Source of the DNA: Bordetella holmesii ATCC 51541
Lineage (GTDB): Bacteria; Pseudomonadota; Gammaproteobacteria; Burkholderiales; Burkholderiaceae_B
Assembly: GCA_000612485.1 (NCBI GenBank)
Contig: CP007494.1
Coordinates: forward strand, 3,348,001-3,412,000
Direction of reading: 5' to 3'
DNA: 64,000 nt
In this document: piece by piece, positions 10,552 to 19,153 of the stretch
Layout of the letters: the number at the start of each line of letters is the position of its first letter
Position numbering within the stretch: the first letter of the stretch is position 1
Notes under the pieces: model-generated
The model's database searches: none
What the model was told of the DNA's origin: nothing
Seen by the model: the letters and a program-made list of their open reading frames with translations, nothing else
Position numbers and translations under genes: made by a program

Positions 10552-11772
10552 ATGCTGGACCGCAAGACGATCGAGAGGTTGGGTGGGTGGGAAGGTTATC
10601 GGGTGGAGCGGGTCGTGTGGCCTGAAGGTGAGAGCCGGACGGTCACGATTTACCTGAAGCCTTCAGCGCGAACGATGCACTGCGAGCACTGCGGCAACCG
10701 ATGTCGGCAGGTGCATGAGACGACCACGCGCCGGGTGCGGGATCTGCCGCTAATGGCGCTGCGAGTGACGCTGGTAGTGCCGCGTCGGCGGGTCTGGTGC
10801 GAGCAGTGCGGTGGACCGCATCTGGAGAGGCTGAGCTGGCTGGGCCGTTACCAGCGAGTGACCGACCGGCTGGCCGAGGCGGTCAGCCAGTTGCTTGAGT
10901 CCAGCAACATTCTGGCCGTGGCGCGCTTCTTCCAACTGGGTTGGCACACGGTCAAGGCGCTGGACAAGGCCCTGCTGCGACGGGCGATCCAAGAGCCGGA
11001 CTGGAGCCAGATCCACTACCTAGCGATGGACGAGTTCGCTCTACACAAGGGCCATCGTTATGCCACGGTCGTTGTCGATCCGATCCGCCGTCAGGTGCTA
11101 TGGATCGGTGATGGCCGCTCGCGCGAGACGGCCAGAGCCTTCTTCGAACAACTGCCAACTGGGGTTGCCCAGCAGATCCGGGCCGTAGCGATCGACATGA
11201 CGACGGCCTATGAGCTGGAGATCCAGGCCAACTGCCCCAACGCCGAGATCGTCTACGACCTGTTCCACGTCGTGGCCAAGTACGGCCGTGAAGTGATAGA
11301 CCGGGTGCGTGTAGACCAAGCGAACCAGTTGCGGCACGACAAGCCGGCCCGCCGGGTGATCAAGTCCAGTCGCTGGCTACTGCTGCGCAATCGCAAAAAC
11401 CTCGATCCGTGCCAATCGGTAAAGTTGGACGAGTTGCTCCAGGCCAACCAGCCCTTGCTCACCGCTTATCTGATGCGCGATGAGCTCAAACAGCTGTGGT
11501 TCTACCAACACCCCGGCTACGCCCGCCAGGCATGGGATCACTGGCTGCAACAGGCTCAGGGCAGCGGCATCGCCGCCTTGGCTCACTTCGCGCTCAAGCT
11601 AAAAGCCTATCTGCACGGGATTCTGTCTCGCTGTCGCCACCGGCTCAACACCAGCATCGTCGAGGGCATCAACAACACCATCAAAGTCATCAAACGCCGC
11701 GCCTACGGCTACCGCGATCAGGAGTACTTCTTCCTCAAGATCCGGTCTGCATTCCCCGGTATTCCTCGATGA
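10552..11772 (+). CDS. tnpA: ISL3-family transposase, copy 1
   Basis: DDE transposase of the element at 10470-11775. The ATG at 10552 gives 406 residues; the frame continues upstream to a TTG at 10504 through the leader hairpin, which is less likely to be coding. An N-terminal zinc-ribbon is visible (CEHCGNRC near residue 40, CEQCGG near 82), followed by the DDE-type core with 'MDEFALHKGHRYATVVVD' near 150, 'AIDMTTAYELEI' near 205 and 'NTSIVEGINNTIKVIKRRAYGYRD' near 370. It appears intact. Confidence 0.95.
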   Translation: MLDRKTIERLGGWEGYRVERVVWPEGESRTVTIYLKPSARTMHCEHCGNRCRQVHETTTRRVRDLPLMALRVTLVVPRRRVWCEQCGGPHLERLSWLGRYQRVTDRLAEAVSQLLESSNILAVARFFQLGWHTVKALDKALLRRAIQEPDWSQIHYLAMDEFALHKGHRYATVVVDPIRRQVLWIGDGRSRETARAFFEQLPTGVAQQIRAVAIDMTTAYELEIQANCPNAEIVYDLFHVVAKYGREVIDRVRVDQANQLRHDKPARRVIKSSRWLLLRNRKNLDPCQSVKLDELLQANQPLLTAYLMRDELKQLWFYQHPGYARQAWDHWLQQAQGSGIAALAHFALKLKAYLHGILSRCRHRLNTSIVEGINNTIKVIKRRAYGYRDQEYFFLKIRSAFPGIPR

Positions 11773-11783
11773 ACCATAAAAAA

Positions 11784-11816
11784 GGCTGCCTGCAACTATG
11801 CGGGCAGCCTTTTTTT
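11784..11816. terminator. Bidirectional intrinsic terminator at the IS copy 1 junction
   Basis: A stem of GGCTGCC (11784-11790) and GGCAGCC (11803-11809) is extended by three inner pairs around a 6-base loop. It is followed by T7 on the plus strand and preceded by an A6 run (T-run for the minus strand). It terminates the substrate-binding-protein gene on the minus strand. The IS inserted inside its minus-strand T-tract. Confidence 0.88.
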
Positions 11817-11826
11817 GGCCTGGCCT

Positions 11827-12951
11827 TTACTTGAAAGCAGTCTTGCTGCCATCCTTGTGCCAGGTAAAGACCTCGAACTCGAAATTGTTCAAGTCGCCCT
11901 GCTTGTTCCAGGCCGTCTTGCCAATCGGGGTTTCAAAGGTATTGGCGTGCATGTACTTTGCCACCTTGGTCGGATCCGTGCTGCCTGCGCCTTTGATGCC
12001 GTCGGCGATCGCCTGGGTAGCCGCATAAGACGTCAGCTGGAATGCGCCATTCGGATTGCGCTTCTTTTCCTGGAAGGCTTTGACCACGGCGGCGTTGGCC
12101 GGATTCTGTGCAAAATCAGCCGGCAACGTCAGCAGCATGCCCTCGGCCGCATCACCGGCGATAGCATTGATGTCCGGGTTGCCGACGCCTTCCGGCCCCA
12201 TGAAACGGGCTTTGACCCCCTGCTCGGCAGCCTGACGCAGCAACAGGCCCATTTCGGGGTGATAACCCCCGAAATAGACGAAATCCACGCCATTGCTCTT
12301 GAGTTTGGTGATGACGGCGGAATAATCGCTGTCGCCGGCATTGATACCTTCGAACACCGAGACCTTGATGCCGGCCTTCTCGAGGTCTTTTTTAACGGCA
12401 GTGGCAATCCCCTGGCCGTAAGATTGCTTGTCATGCAGCACCGCCACATTGGCAGGCTTGATTTTGCTCTCGATGAACTTCGCGGCGGCCGGGCCCTGTT
12501 GATCATCGCGGCCAATGGTGCGGAAAATAAACTCGTAGTTCTTGCCGTCGGTAACCGCCGGCGCCGTCGCTGACGGGGTGACCATCACCACACCTTCGTT
12601 GTTGTAGATGTCGGTCGCGGCAATCGTCGCTCCCGAACAAACATGGCCGACGACGAAACCGATTTGCTGATTGACCACGCGATTGGCAGCGACTGGCCCC
12701 TGCTTGGGTTCGCAGGCGTCATCGATGACCACGGCCTCGAGTTTCTTGCCGTTTACGCCTCCCGCCGCGTTGATCTGCTCGATGGCGGTGTCAACACCTT
12801 CTCGGACCATATCCCCATATTGCGTCACCGGGCCCGTCGTCGGACCGACGACCCCAATCTTGATGTTCTGCGCCTGGGCACCGGACCAGGCCAGTCCCAT
12901 CGTCACGCCCACGGCGGCCAGAATGGGGGTCAAGTGAAATGGCTTATTCAT
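11827..12951 (-). CDS. Branched-chain amino acid ABC transporter substrate-binding protein, orphan LivJ paralogue
   Basis: Periplasmic binding protein of the Leu/Ile/Val family, 374 residues, clearly paralogous to the product of 2927-4042 (both share CEPKQ, VVN, FRTIGRDDQQGP, LHDKQ.YG and YFGGYHPE.GLLLRQ). A signal peptide ends near AQAQNIKIGVVGP. The ATG at 12951 is preceded by AAGGAG. No permease or ATPase genes adjoin it, so it may share the LivHMGF membrane complex or be specific for another amino acid. It ends in the terminator at 11784-11816. Confidence 0.92.
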   Translation of the reverse strand: MNKPFHLTPILAAVGVTMGLAWSGAQAQNIKIGVVGPTTGPVTQYGDMVREGVDTAIEQINAAGGVNGKKLEAVVIDDACEPKQGPVAANRVVNQQIGFVVGHVCSGATIAATDIYNNEGVVMVTPSATAPAVTDGKNYEFIFRTIGRDDQQGPAAAKFIESKIKPANVAVLHDKQSYGQGIATAVKKDLEKAGIKVSVFEGINAGDSDYSAVITKLKSNGVDFVYFGGYHPEMGLLLRQAAEQGVKARFMGPEGVGNPDINAIAGDAAEGMLLTLPADFAQNPANAAVVKAFQEKKRNPNGAFQLTSYAATQAIADGIKGAGSTDPTKVAKYMHANTFETPIGKTAWNKQGDLNNFEFEVFTWHKDGSKTAFK

Positions 12952-13067
12952 GGGGCACTCCTTCCTTGGCTTGTCTTCGTTGATCTACGCGCCAGGCTAG
13001 CCGGCGCATTATGCAAGGCAAGCATAACCGAACCGACTGTCCCTGGGCGCCAGAGCAATCAGGGTGC

Positions 13068-13091
13068 GCATATATCCCATACGATATATGC
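13068..13091. promoter_or_regulatory. Palindromic operator candidate between the LivJ paralogue and the hydrolase
   Basis: Perfect 8-base arms GCATATAT (13068-13075) and ATATATGC (13084-13091) flank an 8-base spacer. It lies in the 184-bp divergent intergenic region, about 45 bases before the hydrolase start. The symmetry and A/T content suggest a dimeric regulator's operator. The regulator is unknown. Confidence 0.5.
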
Positions 13092-13135
13092 ATTGAAATA
13101 GATAGTCGTTTGGGTTGGTTAGCGCCCCAGGCAAT

Positions 13136-13753
13136 ATGGCGCACATGAGACTCCAACCTATCATCATTCCTGGGTGGAAAGACTCCCGGCCCGGGCACTG
13201 GCAGACCTTATGGGCAGACAGCCTGCCGTACGCACGGCGCCTGCGCCAGCAGGACTGGCAGAACCCTCAGCGAGCTCAATGGTTGGCCGCGCTTTGTGCG
13301 TCGGTCGACGAAGCCTCCAGCCCGGTGCTGCTGATCGCCCACAGCCTTGGCTGTCTGGTCGCCGCGTCGCTGCCGATCGCGCTGCGCTCTCGTGTGGCCG
13401 GGGCATTGCTCGTGGCGCCCGCTGACGTCGAGCAGGCCGGCACACCCGCCTGCCTGCGAGATTTTGCGCCTATCCCGCAGCAGCCTCTGCCCTTCCAAAG
13501 CGTTGTGGTGGCCAGCGACAACGATCCGTATTGTTCCTTGAGCCGAGCCCGGCACTTCGCCCAGGATTGGGGCAGCCGTTTTGTCGTCGTGCCGCAAGCC
13601 GGCCATCTCAACGCCGACAGCGGCCTTGGCCAGTGGCCGCAAGGGCTCAAACTGTTGGGCGCCTTGCGACGCCGCGCGGCCTGGAGGGTATCTCCGCCGT
13701 CACCGCGCATTTCTCCGGTACCGCCCCTGGCCAACAGTTCAGGAGCAGGCTGA
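13136..13753 (+). CDS. RBBP9/YdeN-family alpha/beta hydrolase
   Basis: Small serine hydrolase of about 205 residues. The N-terminus 'IIIPGWKDSRPGHWQTLW' is the family hallmark. The nucleophile elbow is 'LLIAHSLGCLVA' near residue 70, and 'SDNDPYCS' and 'AGHLNADSGLGQWPQG' supply the acid and histidine of the triad. ATG codons at 13136 and 13145 are both possible. The proline- and arginine-rich tail after residue 180 is unusual and runs to within three bases of the converging tviB-like gene. Substrate is unknown. Confidence 0.85.
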   Translation: MAHMRLQPIIIPGWKDSRPGHWQTLWADSLPYARRLRQQDWQNPQRAQWLAALCASVDEASSPVLLIAHSLGCLVAASLPIALRSRVAGALLVAPADVEQAGTPACLRDFAPIPQQPLPFQSVVVASDNDPYCSLSRARHFAQDWGSRFVVVPQAGHLNADSGLGQWPQGLKLLGALRRRAAWRVSPPSPRISPVPPLANSSGAG

Positions 13754-13755
13754 GG

Positions 13756-15041
13756 CTACAGGCGCAGATCCGACTCTTCGGCCGACAGCACGTATTTCAG
13801 GTCATAGAGCACATGCTCGGGCTTGCCCAGCCTGCGGATGGCCTCGGCGCCCATGTCCACGAACTGCTGGTGCGACACCGCCAGGATGATGGCGTCATAG
13901 CTGCCTTCGGCCGGCTGGGCCACCGGCGTGATGCCGTACTTATGCCGCGCCTCGTCGGCGTCGACCCACGGATCGTAGACATCCACGTCCACGCTGTACT
14001 CGCCCAGTTCCTTGACGATGTCGACCACGCGGGTATTGCGCAGATCCGGGCAGTTTTCCTTGAAGGTCAGGCCCATCACCAGCACGCGCGCGCCCTGCAC
14101 GTGCAAGCGCTTTTTCGTCATGCACTTGACCAGCTGCGACACCACGTAGCCGCCCATCGAGTCGTTCAGGCGCCGGCCAGCCAGAATGATTTCCGGGTGG
14201 TAGCCGATGGATTGCGCCTTGTGCGTCAGGTAGTAGGGATCCACGCCAATGCAATGCCCCCCACCAGGCCCGGGCGAAACGGCAGGAAGTTCCACTTCGT
14301 GCCCGCCGCCTGCAGCACGGCCTCGGTGTCGATGCCCATCTTGTTGAAGATCAGCGCCAGCTCATTGATCAGCGCAATGTTGACGTCGCGCTGCGTGTTC
14401 TCGATGACCTTGGCGGCTTCGGCCACCCGGATGCTCGAGGCCTTGTGCGTGCCGGCGACGATGATTTCCTTGTAGAGCTGGTCGACCAGCTCGGCCACTT
14501 CGTGCGTCGAGCCGGAAGTCACCTTCTTGATCGTCGAGACACGATGCGCCTTGTCGCCCGGGTTGATGCGCTCGGGGCTGTAGCCGGCAAAGAAATCCTC
14601 ATTGAATTTCAAGCCCGAGACGCGCTCGAGCACCGGCACGCAGTCTTCCTCGGTCGCGCCAGGGTAGACGGTGGATTCGTAAATCACAATGTCGCCGCGC
14701 TTGAGCACCGCACCGATGGTTTCGCTTGCCTTGACCAGCGGCGTCAGGTCCGGCTGTTTGTACTCATCGATGGGCGTGGGCACGGTCACGATGAAAACAT
14801 TGGCCTGGCCCAGCTCGGCGTGGTCGGTCGTATAGCTCAGGTGCTTGGCTTCGGCCAGCTCCTTGTCATCCACTTCCAGCGTGTGGTCATGGCCGCGGCG
14901 CAACTCGTCGATGCGGCGCGCGTTGATGTCAAACCCGACGACGGAGCGCTTCTTGCCGAACTCCACCGCCAGCGGCAGACCGACATAGCCCAGGCCCACG
15001 ATGGCCAGTTGGAAATCAGAAAAGATGGAGCGTATGCTCAT
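13756..15041 (-). pseudogene. UDP-N-acetylhexosamine 6-dehydrogenase (TviB/WbpO/VipA type), frameshifted
   Basis: Would oxidise a UDP-N-acetyl sugar to its uronic acid, a precursor of the capsule. The ATG at 15041 (AGAGG upstream) opens a frame with the NAD-binding '[18 protein letters not shown]', 'VTVPTP' and '[21 protein letters not shown]'. It shifts after 'RPGLVGG' at a run of six C on the plus strand (14257-14262). The next frame continues with '[10 protein letters not shown]', which holds the catalytic cysteine, and '[18 protein letters not shown]'. One missing G restores a continuous protein of about 427 residues. The two parts together are full length, so this is a recent inactivation or a phase-variable tract. 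Confidence 0.9.
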
Positions 15042-15060
15042 GAGTACCTCTAATTGAAAG

Positions 15061-16143
15061 TCAATTTGCGCCAACGCGCTGGCCGACGATCAGGACCTGC
15101 ACGATGGGGGTAATGATCTTCTCCCATTCGTACATGGGCGCGTTGCTGACATAGACGACGTCCTCGGGCCGCAGTTCAAACTGCTTGGCAAGAAACATCG
15201 ATTCGGGATTACGCATGTTCAGCCGGAAGACCGTTGGCCGGGATTGGCCCGCCGGGTCCAGTCCATCGAGACGAAAGACAAATACCCCGGTGGCGTCGGC
15301 AGCGCGGTCGTTCAATCCGCCTGCCACACCCAGCGCATCCAGCAGGTTGCTGCGTTTGGACGGCAGCTCATGCAGGCCAGGTTTCGTAATGGCTCCCATC
15401 GCGACGAAGCGCTTGAGATTGGGTTCGACTACGACTTCCGAGCGCGGATCCAGCGCGATATTGTGGCCGTTAAGTAACTGCTGATACGGCACGCGAGTCA
15501 TGCGGGTGCCGTTGCGGATGACGACATCAACCTAATACGGAGGCAATGTCGAGCCGCCCGCCTGCGCCACGGCATCCAGTGCAGTGAGAGGGCTTTTGTT
15601 GCCTCCGAAGCGGCCGGGTTGGGCAACAGCGCCGGTCACCAGTACAGAGTTTGAACGATCATCAGCCAGATCCACCATGACTTGCGGTTGCACGGCAGCC
15701 GTATTGCGCAACGCGTTCTTGACCATCTGCTCGATGGCTCCCAGTGTTTTGTTACGCACTCGCAGGTGGCCGGCATAGGGCAGCGATATCATGCCTTCGG
15801 CGTCGACTCGCACAGCCTCGAACACCGTACCTCCGGTGTTCAGCGGGGCGAACAGCCCCCCCTCCATGCTGTCAGCGACCAGAATACGCAGCACGTCGCC
15901 CGGCCGGGCGCGCATGTTGCCGGCGTATCCGTCCGAGGTATTGCCGTCGACCTCGGGCGGGCGCTTGAGCACATACGGTTCGATGGTGCTGGCGTTGACG
16001 TCCACCACGTCATAGGCGCCCGGCGCGTCGGCGCCTTGCGCGGTGCCGGCGTCCATGATGGCGCCGCGCGTCGGCCCGGAGCCGGCAAGAATGCTGCAAC
16101 CGGACAAGCCCATCAGTATCACCAGCGGCAGGAAGCGAAACAT
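15061..16143 (-). pseudogene. Wza/KpsD-like polysaccharide export lipoprotein, interrupted by a nonsense codon
   Basis: Outer-membrane polysaccharide export protein. The ATG at 16143 gives a lipoprotein signal (LMGLSGCSIL, cysteine about residue 16), then a Poly_export domain ('MRARPGDVLRILV' near residue 80) and a SLBB-type segment ('VLVTGAVAQPGRF'). An in-frame TAG at 15532-15534 ends the product after 'GGSTLPPY'. The same frame resumes 'VDVVIRNGTRMTR' and runs to a normal C-terminus at 15061 (about 360 residues in all). A single substitution explains the break. It lies 19 bases upstream of the tviB-like gene. Confidence 0.88.
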
Positions 16144-16197
16144 AGAAATAAGGGGGTTCTCATGACGGATCGTTGGACTCCGGTGGTGTAAGGGGAT

Positions 16198-17043
16198 CTA
16201 GCGCAGATCCGTCCCAAGCAGGGTGTTCGCCTGTTGGTACAGATGTTCGGCCAGGAGGGTTTCAAACGCCGGGCAATAATGATTGAGGTCTTCGCCGTCA
16301 CGATCCAGTATCTGCGCTCGACCCAGGCCCTGCGCGCAGTCCAGCGGGTCAACGACATGCAAACCGGCAAGCCCCGCGCAAGCGGCTTTCACTCGCGCGA
16401 CATGGTGGCTGCGCGACAAAATGGGCCGCCCATCAGACCTTGGCAAGTCCACATGCGTGACGACCAGCACAGGCTTTCCCAGCACACGGCTTGCATACCT
16501 CAAGTCCTCGCGCACGTGGCTCTCGGTATCAGTCTCGCAACGCGCGCGCCGAAGAACCCGTTCGCCTGGCGCCAGCATCGCCGGATCGGCAAGTTGCCGA
16601 TATTCACCCATGGCCCGGGCGTACTCATCAGGACTGACGGCACCGCAGCGCAAAAGGCTGCGCCACCACTGCATACCGATGTCCCCGAGCTCGCGCACCA
16701 GGTGGCGCACCACCAGGTTCTTCTGCAGAAACACGCCATCGACCTCCACACTGCGCTCGGCGGCGGCCTCGATCACGACGGCATCTGCCTGCATCAGTTC
16801 ACGGCGGTGAGTCTCGTCCAGACTGGGCCAAAGGGCTCGTGCGAACAGAAACGGCAGCAATTGCCTGTCCAGACCCTGCCCTTCGCAGAGCCAGCGCAAA
16901 CGCTGGCAAGCCTCGCGCGTGCTGTGGATATAGCCCGGAAGACCTGCCGTGCACAGCCGCGCCCTGCCCTGCTCCTGCAGCAGACGGATGGGCCGATGGA
17001 CTCTGCAACTGCCAAGGACGAATAGATTGAGGACGTGGGTCAT
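16198..17043 (-). CDS. Capsule-locus protein of unknown function with GSCR and DxxH motifs
   Basis: I do not recognise a named family with certainty. The 281-residue product (ATG at 17043) has 'VLGSCRVHRP' at residues 9-18, 'GYIHSTREACQRLRWL' near 37, 'VLVVTHVDLP' near 190, 'HVVDP' near 225 and 'DGEDLNHYCPAF' near 248. The order of an N-terminal GSC, a TH and a terminal DxxH resembles SGNH-type esterases or acyltransferases and the capsule enzyme WcbI. The same motifs occur in the N-terminal half of the protein at 25700-27877. It sits between the TPR-glycosyltransferase gene and the wza-like gene in one capsule operon, so a role in modifying or transferring the polysaccharide is plausible. 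Confidence 0.7.
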   Translation of the reverse strand: MTHVLNLFVLGSCRVHRPIRLLQEQGRARLCTAGLPGYIHSTREACQRLRWLCEGQGLDRQLLPFLFARALWPSLDETHRRELMQADAVVIEAAAERSVEVDGVFLQKNLVVRHLVRELGDIGMQWWRSLLRCGAVSPDEYARAMGEYRQLADPAMLAPGERVLRRARCETDTESHVREDLRYASRVLGKPVLVVTHVDLPRSDGRPILSRSHHVARVKAACAGLAGLHVVDPLDCAQGLGRAQILDRDGEDLNHYCPAFETLLAEHLYQQANTLLGTDLR

Positions 17044-17051
17044 CCGGTCCC

Positions 17052-19127
17052 TCAAAGTCCTTGATAGCAACGCACGGTTGCAGAGATCATTTGCGACAGG
17101 GAGAAACGCGCACGAGCCCAGTGGCGGGCTTTGCGGCCAATATCCGCGTCGTCCTGCCGCATCGCGTAGAGGCGACCCAGCGCGATATTGACCTCCTCGG
17201 CAGTGGTGTTCTCGGCTCGCAGGGTCAAACCGGTCACGCCTTCTTGCACGGCCTCACCGGCTCCGCCGGCCAATGTGGTCACGACGGGCACGCCCGCGAA
17301 CTGGGCTTCGATCAGGACATTGGGCAAGCCCTCAAAACGCGACAGCAACAAGAAGGCATCGAACTGTTCCAGCCAATACCCGACGCGCCGCGAAAGGCCG
17401 GTGAACAGGATACGATCCGATATCCCCAGCCGTTGGGCAAACTCTTTGACCGGCTCAAGCAAAGGCCCGGCCCCCACCATCACGAAGCGCGCATGGGGAT
17501 TCGTGCGTGCAAACTGCTGAGCAGCCTCAACCCAGAGAAAGGGCCGCTTGTTCTCGTCGACGCGCATAACGGTGCCCACGGTAAAAGCCTGTTCCGACGT
17601 CCGCGCAGAGAAGGCTTGCATCATCTGCACGCAGGCGTCATCGCTGACGGACTTCAGGGGTGCAAGGCCGTTATAGACCACGGGAATACGCCGCGCGTCC
17701 AGATCCAGCCAATCGGCATAGCGTCGCGCGGCAAAGCTGGAGTTCGAGCTCAGGACCACCCCTCGCATTTTCAATAGTTCGGAGTAAATGATGTCGTACT
17801 CGACGCGGTAGCGATCCGGGCGGTCTATCGGCGGCATCGTGCGCACAGACAGAACGATTCGGGGAACGCCGGCCAACAAGGCGGCCAGTGCTGTCGCAAA
17901 GATCGACCCATCCTGCCAAATGTGCACGACGCGAGGCGCACCCGAGCGGATCACGTCCGTCAGCTTGCTGGTGCCTTCGATGATCTGTTTGGGCAAAAAT
18001 CTCAGATACTCACGATACGGCGCCAGCAGGGACGCAAACTCCGAGCCGCCCCAGGCGGGCATATCCGCGTACACCGCCACAGGGATGTCATGCTCGCGGA
18101 GTGTGGCGGCGAAAAAGTCGGCGCCTTCGCGGCTTCGTAGCGACCGGCACACGACCTGAATCGGACCCAGCACGTCGTGCTCGGCAATGGATTGGCCTTG
18201 CAGCATCGCCGTCTGCAGCGCAACGGCGGTATTGACGAACTGACGCTCCGCGCCACCCGCACCTAATGAGCCATTGATCATCAGCACCTTGCCCACAAAG
18301 GACTCGGGCTTAGGATCGATCTCCTCGTTGCGGCGGCGGCCTATCTCCTGAAACAGCCTTTGCAGCACCAGCACGCTGACCGGGACATTGTTTTCCGACC
18401 ACGACACGCCTAACGCCGTCAGCGCGGCCAAATCGGTATCCAGTGCACCCAGCCGGCGCGTCAGTTTACGACCGCGCTCCCCCAGGCGCTTGAGGCCAAG
18501 CTGAAGAATCTCGCGACCCCGCCACAGCACGCCGCGCCGATTCTGCGATTGTGCCCACACCGCATAACCATCTTCGAACTCCGGATGCGAGTCGACCAGC
18601 CGGGCGAAGGCCGCATCGGCCAGTTCCGGGTGGCCGATCTCGTCCCAGCTCTTCGCCTCAAGCAGGATGTCGCGCGCGGCCTGACTGCCCCCGGCGAAGT
18701 ACTTCTCTATCTCCTGACGCGCGGCGTCAACGCCTAACTGCCGTTTGACGCCGCGCAGCATCAAGATGAAGGCGTCCGCCGAGTCGGGAAACCGGTGCTG
18801 GATTCCGCGCCAGACGGCCAGGCTGTCATCGGGACGATGGGCGGCTTCCAGGCTGCGTGCAACCAGCACTTGAAAGAGTTCGGTGTCCGGGTAGCGCCGC
18901 ACATACTCCAGCAAATGCACCACGGCGCTCAAGGCGTCGTTTGCGGCCACCTGGCGTTGCATGAGCGAGCGGGCCTGTTCTTCGACATCGCGCGTGGGTA
19001 CCTCTTCCTGCACAGCCCCCACCAGCACTTCTTCCAGTTGATCCGCAAACGAAGACGGCAACGCGGTGCTGCTGCCACGCTGTGGAGCATGCTCTTGCCG
19101 TCGTAAACGCGATAGAAAAGAAAACAT
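17052..19127 (-). CDS. TPR-containing glycosyltransferase, GT4 family (capsule locus)
   Basis: Cytoplasmic glycosyltransferase of about 691 residues. I chose the ATG at 19127 (MFSFLSRLRRQ). The first 280 residues are helical repeats resembling TPRs ('LLEYVRRYPDTELFQVLVARSLEAA'). The rest is a GT-B fold: donor-side 'MINGSLGAGGAERQFVNTA' near residue 285, acceptor region, then 'FTVGTVMRVDENKRPFLWVEAA', 'LFTGLSRRVGYWLEQFDAFLLLSRFEGLPNVLIEAQ' with the GT4 E-x7-E-like motif. It ends eight bases before the GSCR protein start. The sugar and linkage are unknown. Confidence 0.87.
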   Translation of the reverse strand: MFSFLSRLRRQEHAPQRGSSTALPSSFADQLEEVLVGAVQEEVPTRDVEEQARSLMQRQVAANDALSAVVHLLEYVRRYPDTELFQVLVARSLEAAHRPDDSLAVWRGIQHRFPDSADAFILMLRGVKRQLGVDAARQEIEKYFAGGSQAARDILLEAKSWDEIGHPELADAAFARLVDSHPEFEDGYAVWAQSQNRRGVLWRGREILQLGLKRLGERGRKLTRRLGALDTDLAALTALGVSWSENNVPVSVLVLQRLFQEIGRRRNEEIDPKPESFVGKVLMINGSLGAGGAERQFVNTAVALQTAMLQGQSIAEHDVLGPIQVVCRSLRSREGADFFAATLREHDIPVAVYADMPAWGGSEFASLLAPYREYLRFLPKQIIEGTSKLTDVIRSGAPRVVHIWQDGSIFATALAALLAGVPRIVLSVRTMPPIDRPDRYRVEYDIIYSELLKMRGVVLSSNSSFAARRYADWLDLDARRIPVVYNGLAPLKSVSDDACVQMMQAFSARTSEQAFTVGTVMRVDENKRPFLWVEAAQQFARTNPHARFVMVGAGPLLEPVKEFAQRLGISDRILFTGLSRRVGYWLEQFDAFLLLSRFEGLPNVLIEAQFAGVPVVTTLAGGAGEAVQEGVTGLTLRAENTTAEEVNIALGRLYAMRQDDADIGRKARHWARARFSLSQMISATVRCYQGL

Positions 19128-19153
19128 GGCGGCGTCTCTGCTAGTGCTGCACG

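Larger units (their letters stand above)
10470..11775 (+). mobile_element. IS1001-like insertion sequence (ISL3 family), copy 1
   Basis: A 1306-bp element bounded by imperfect inverted repeats (left GGTTCATCGCGGAATAGC at 10470-10487; the right end reads inward GGTTCATCGAGGAATACC). It is flanked by an 8-bp direct repeat ATAAAAAA at 10462-10469 and 11776-11783. Element length, 406-codon transposase and duplication size match what I recall of IS1001 of Bordetella. The right duplication lies in the A/U-tract of the terminator of the gene at 11827-12951. Copies 2 and 3 at 33520 and 52220 are almost identical and equally oriented. Confidence 0.95.
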
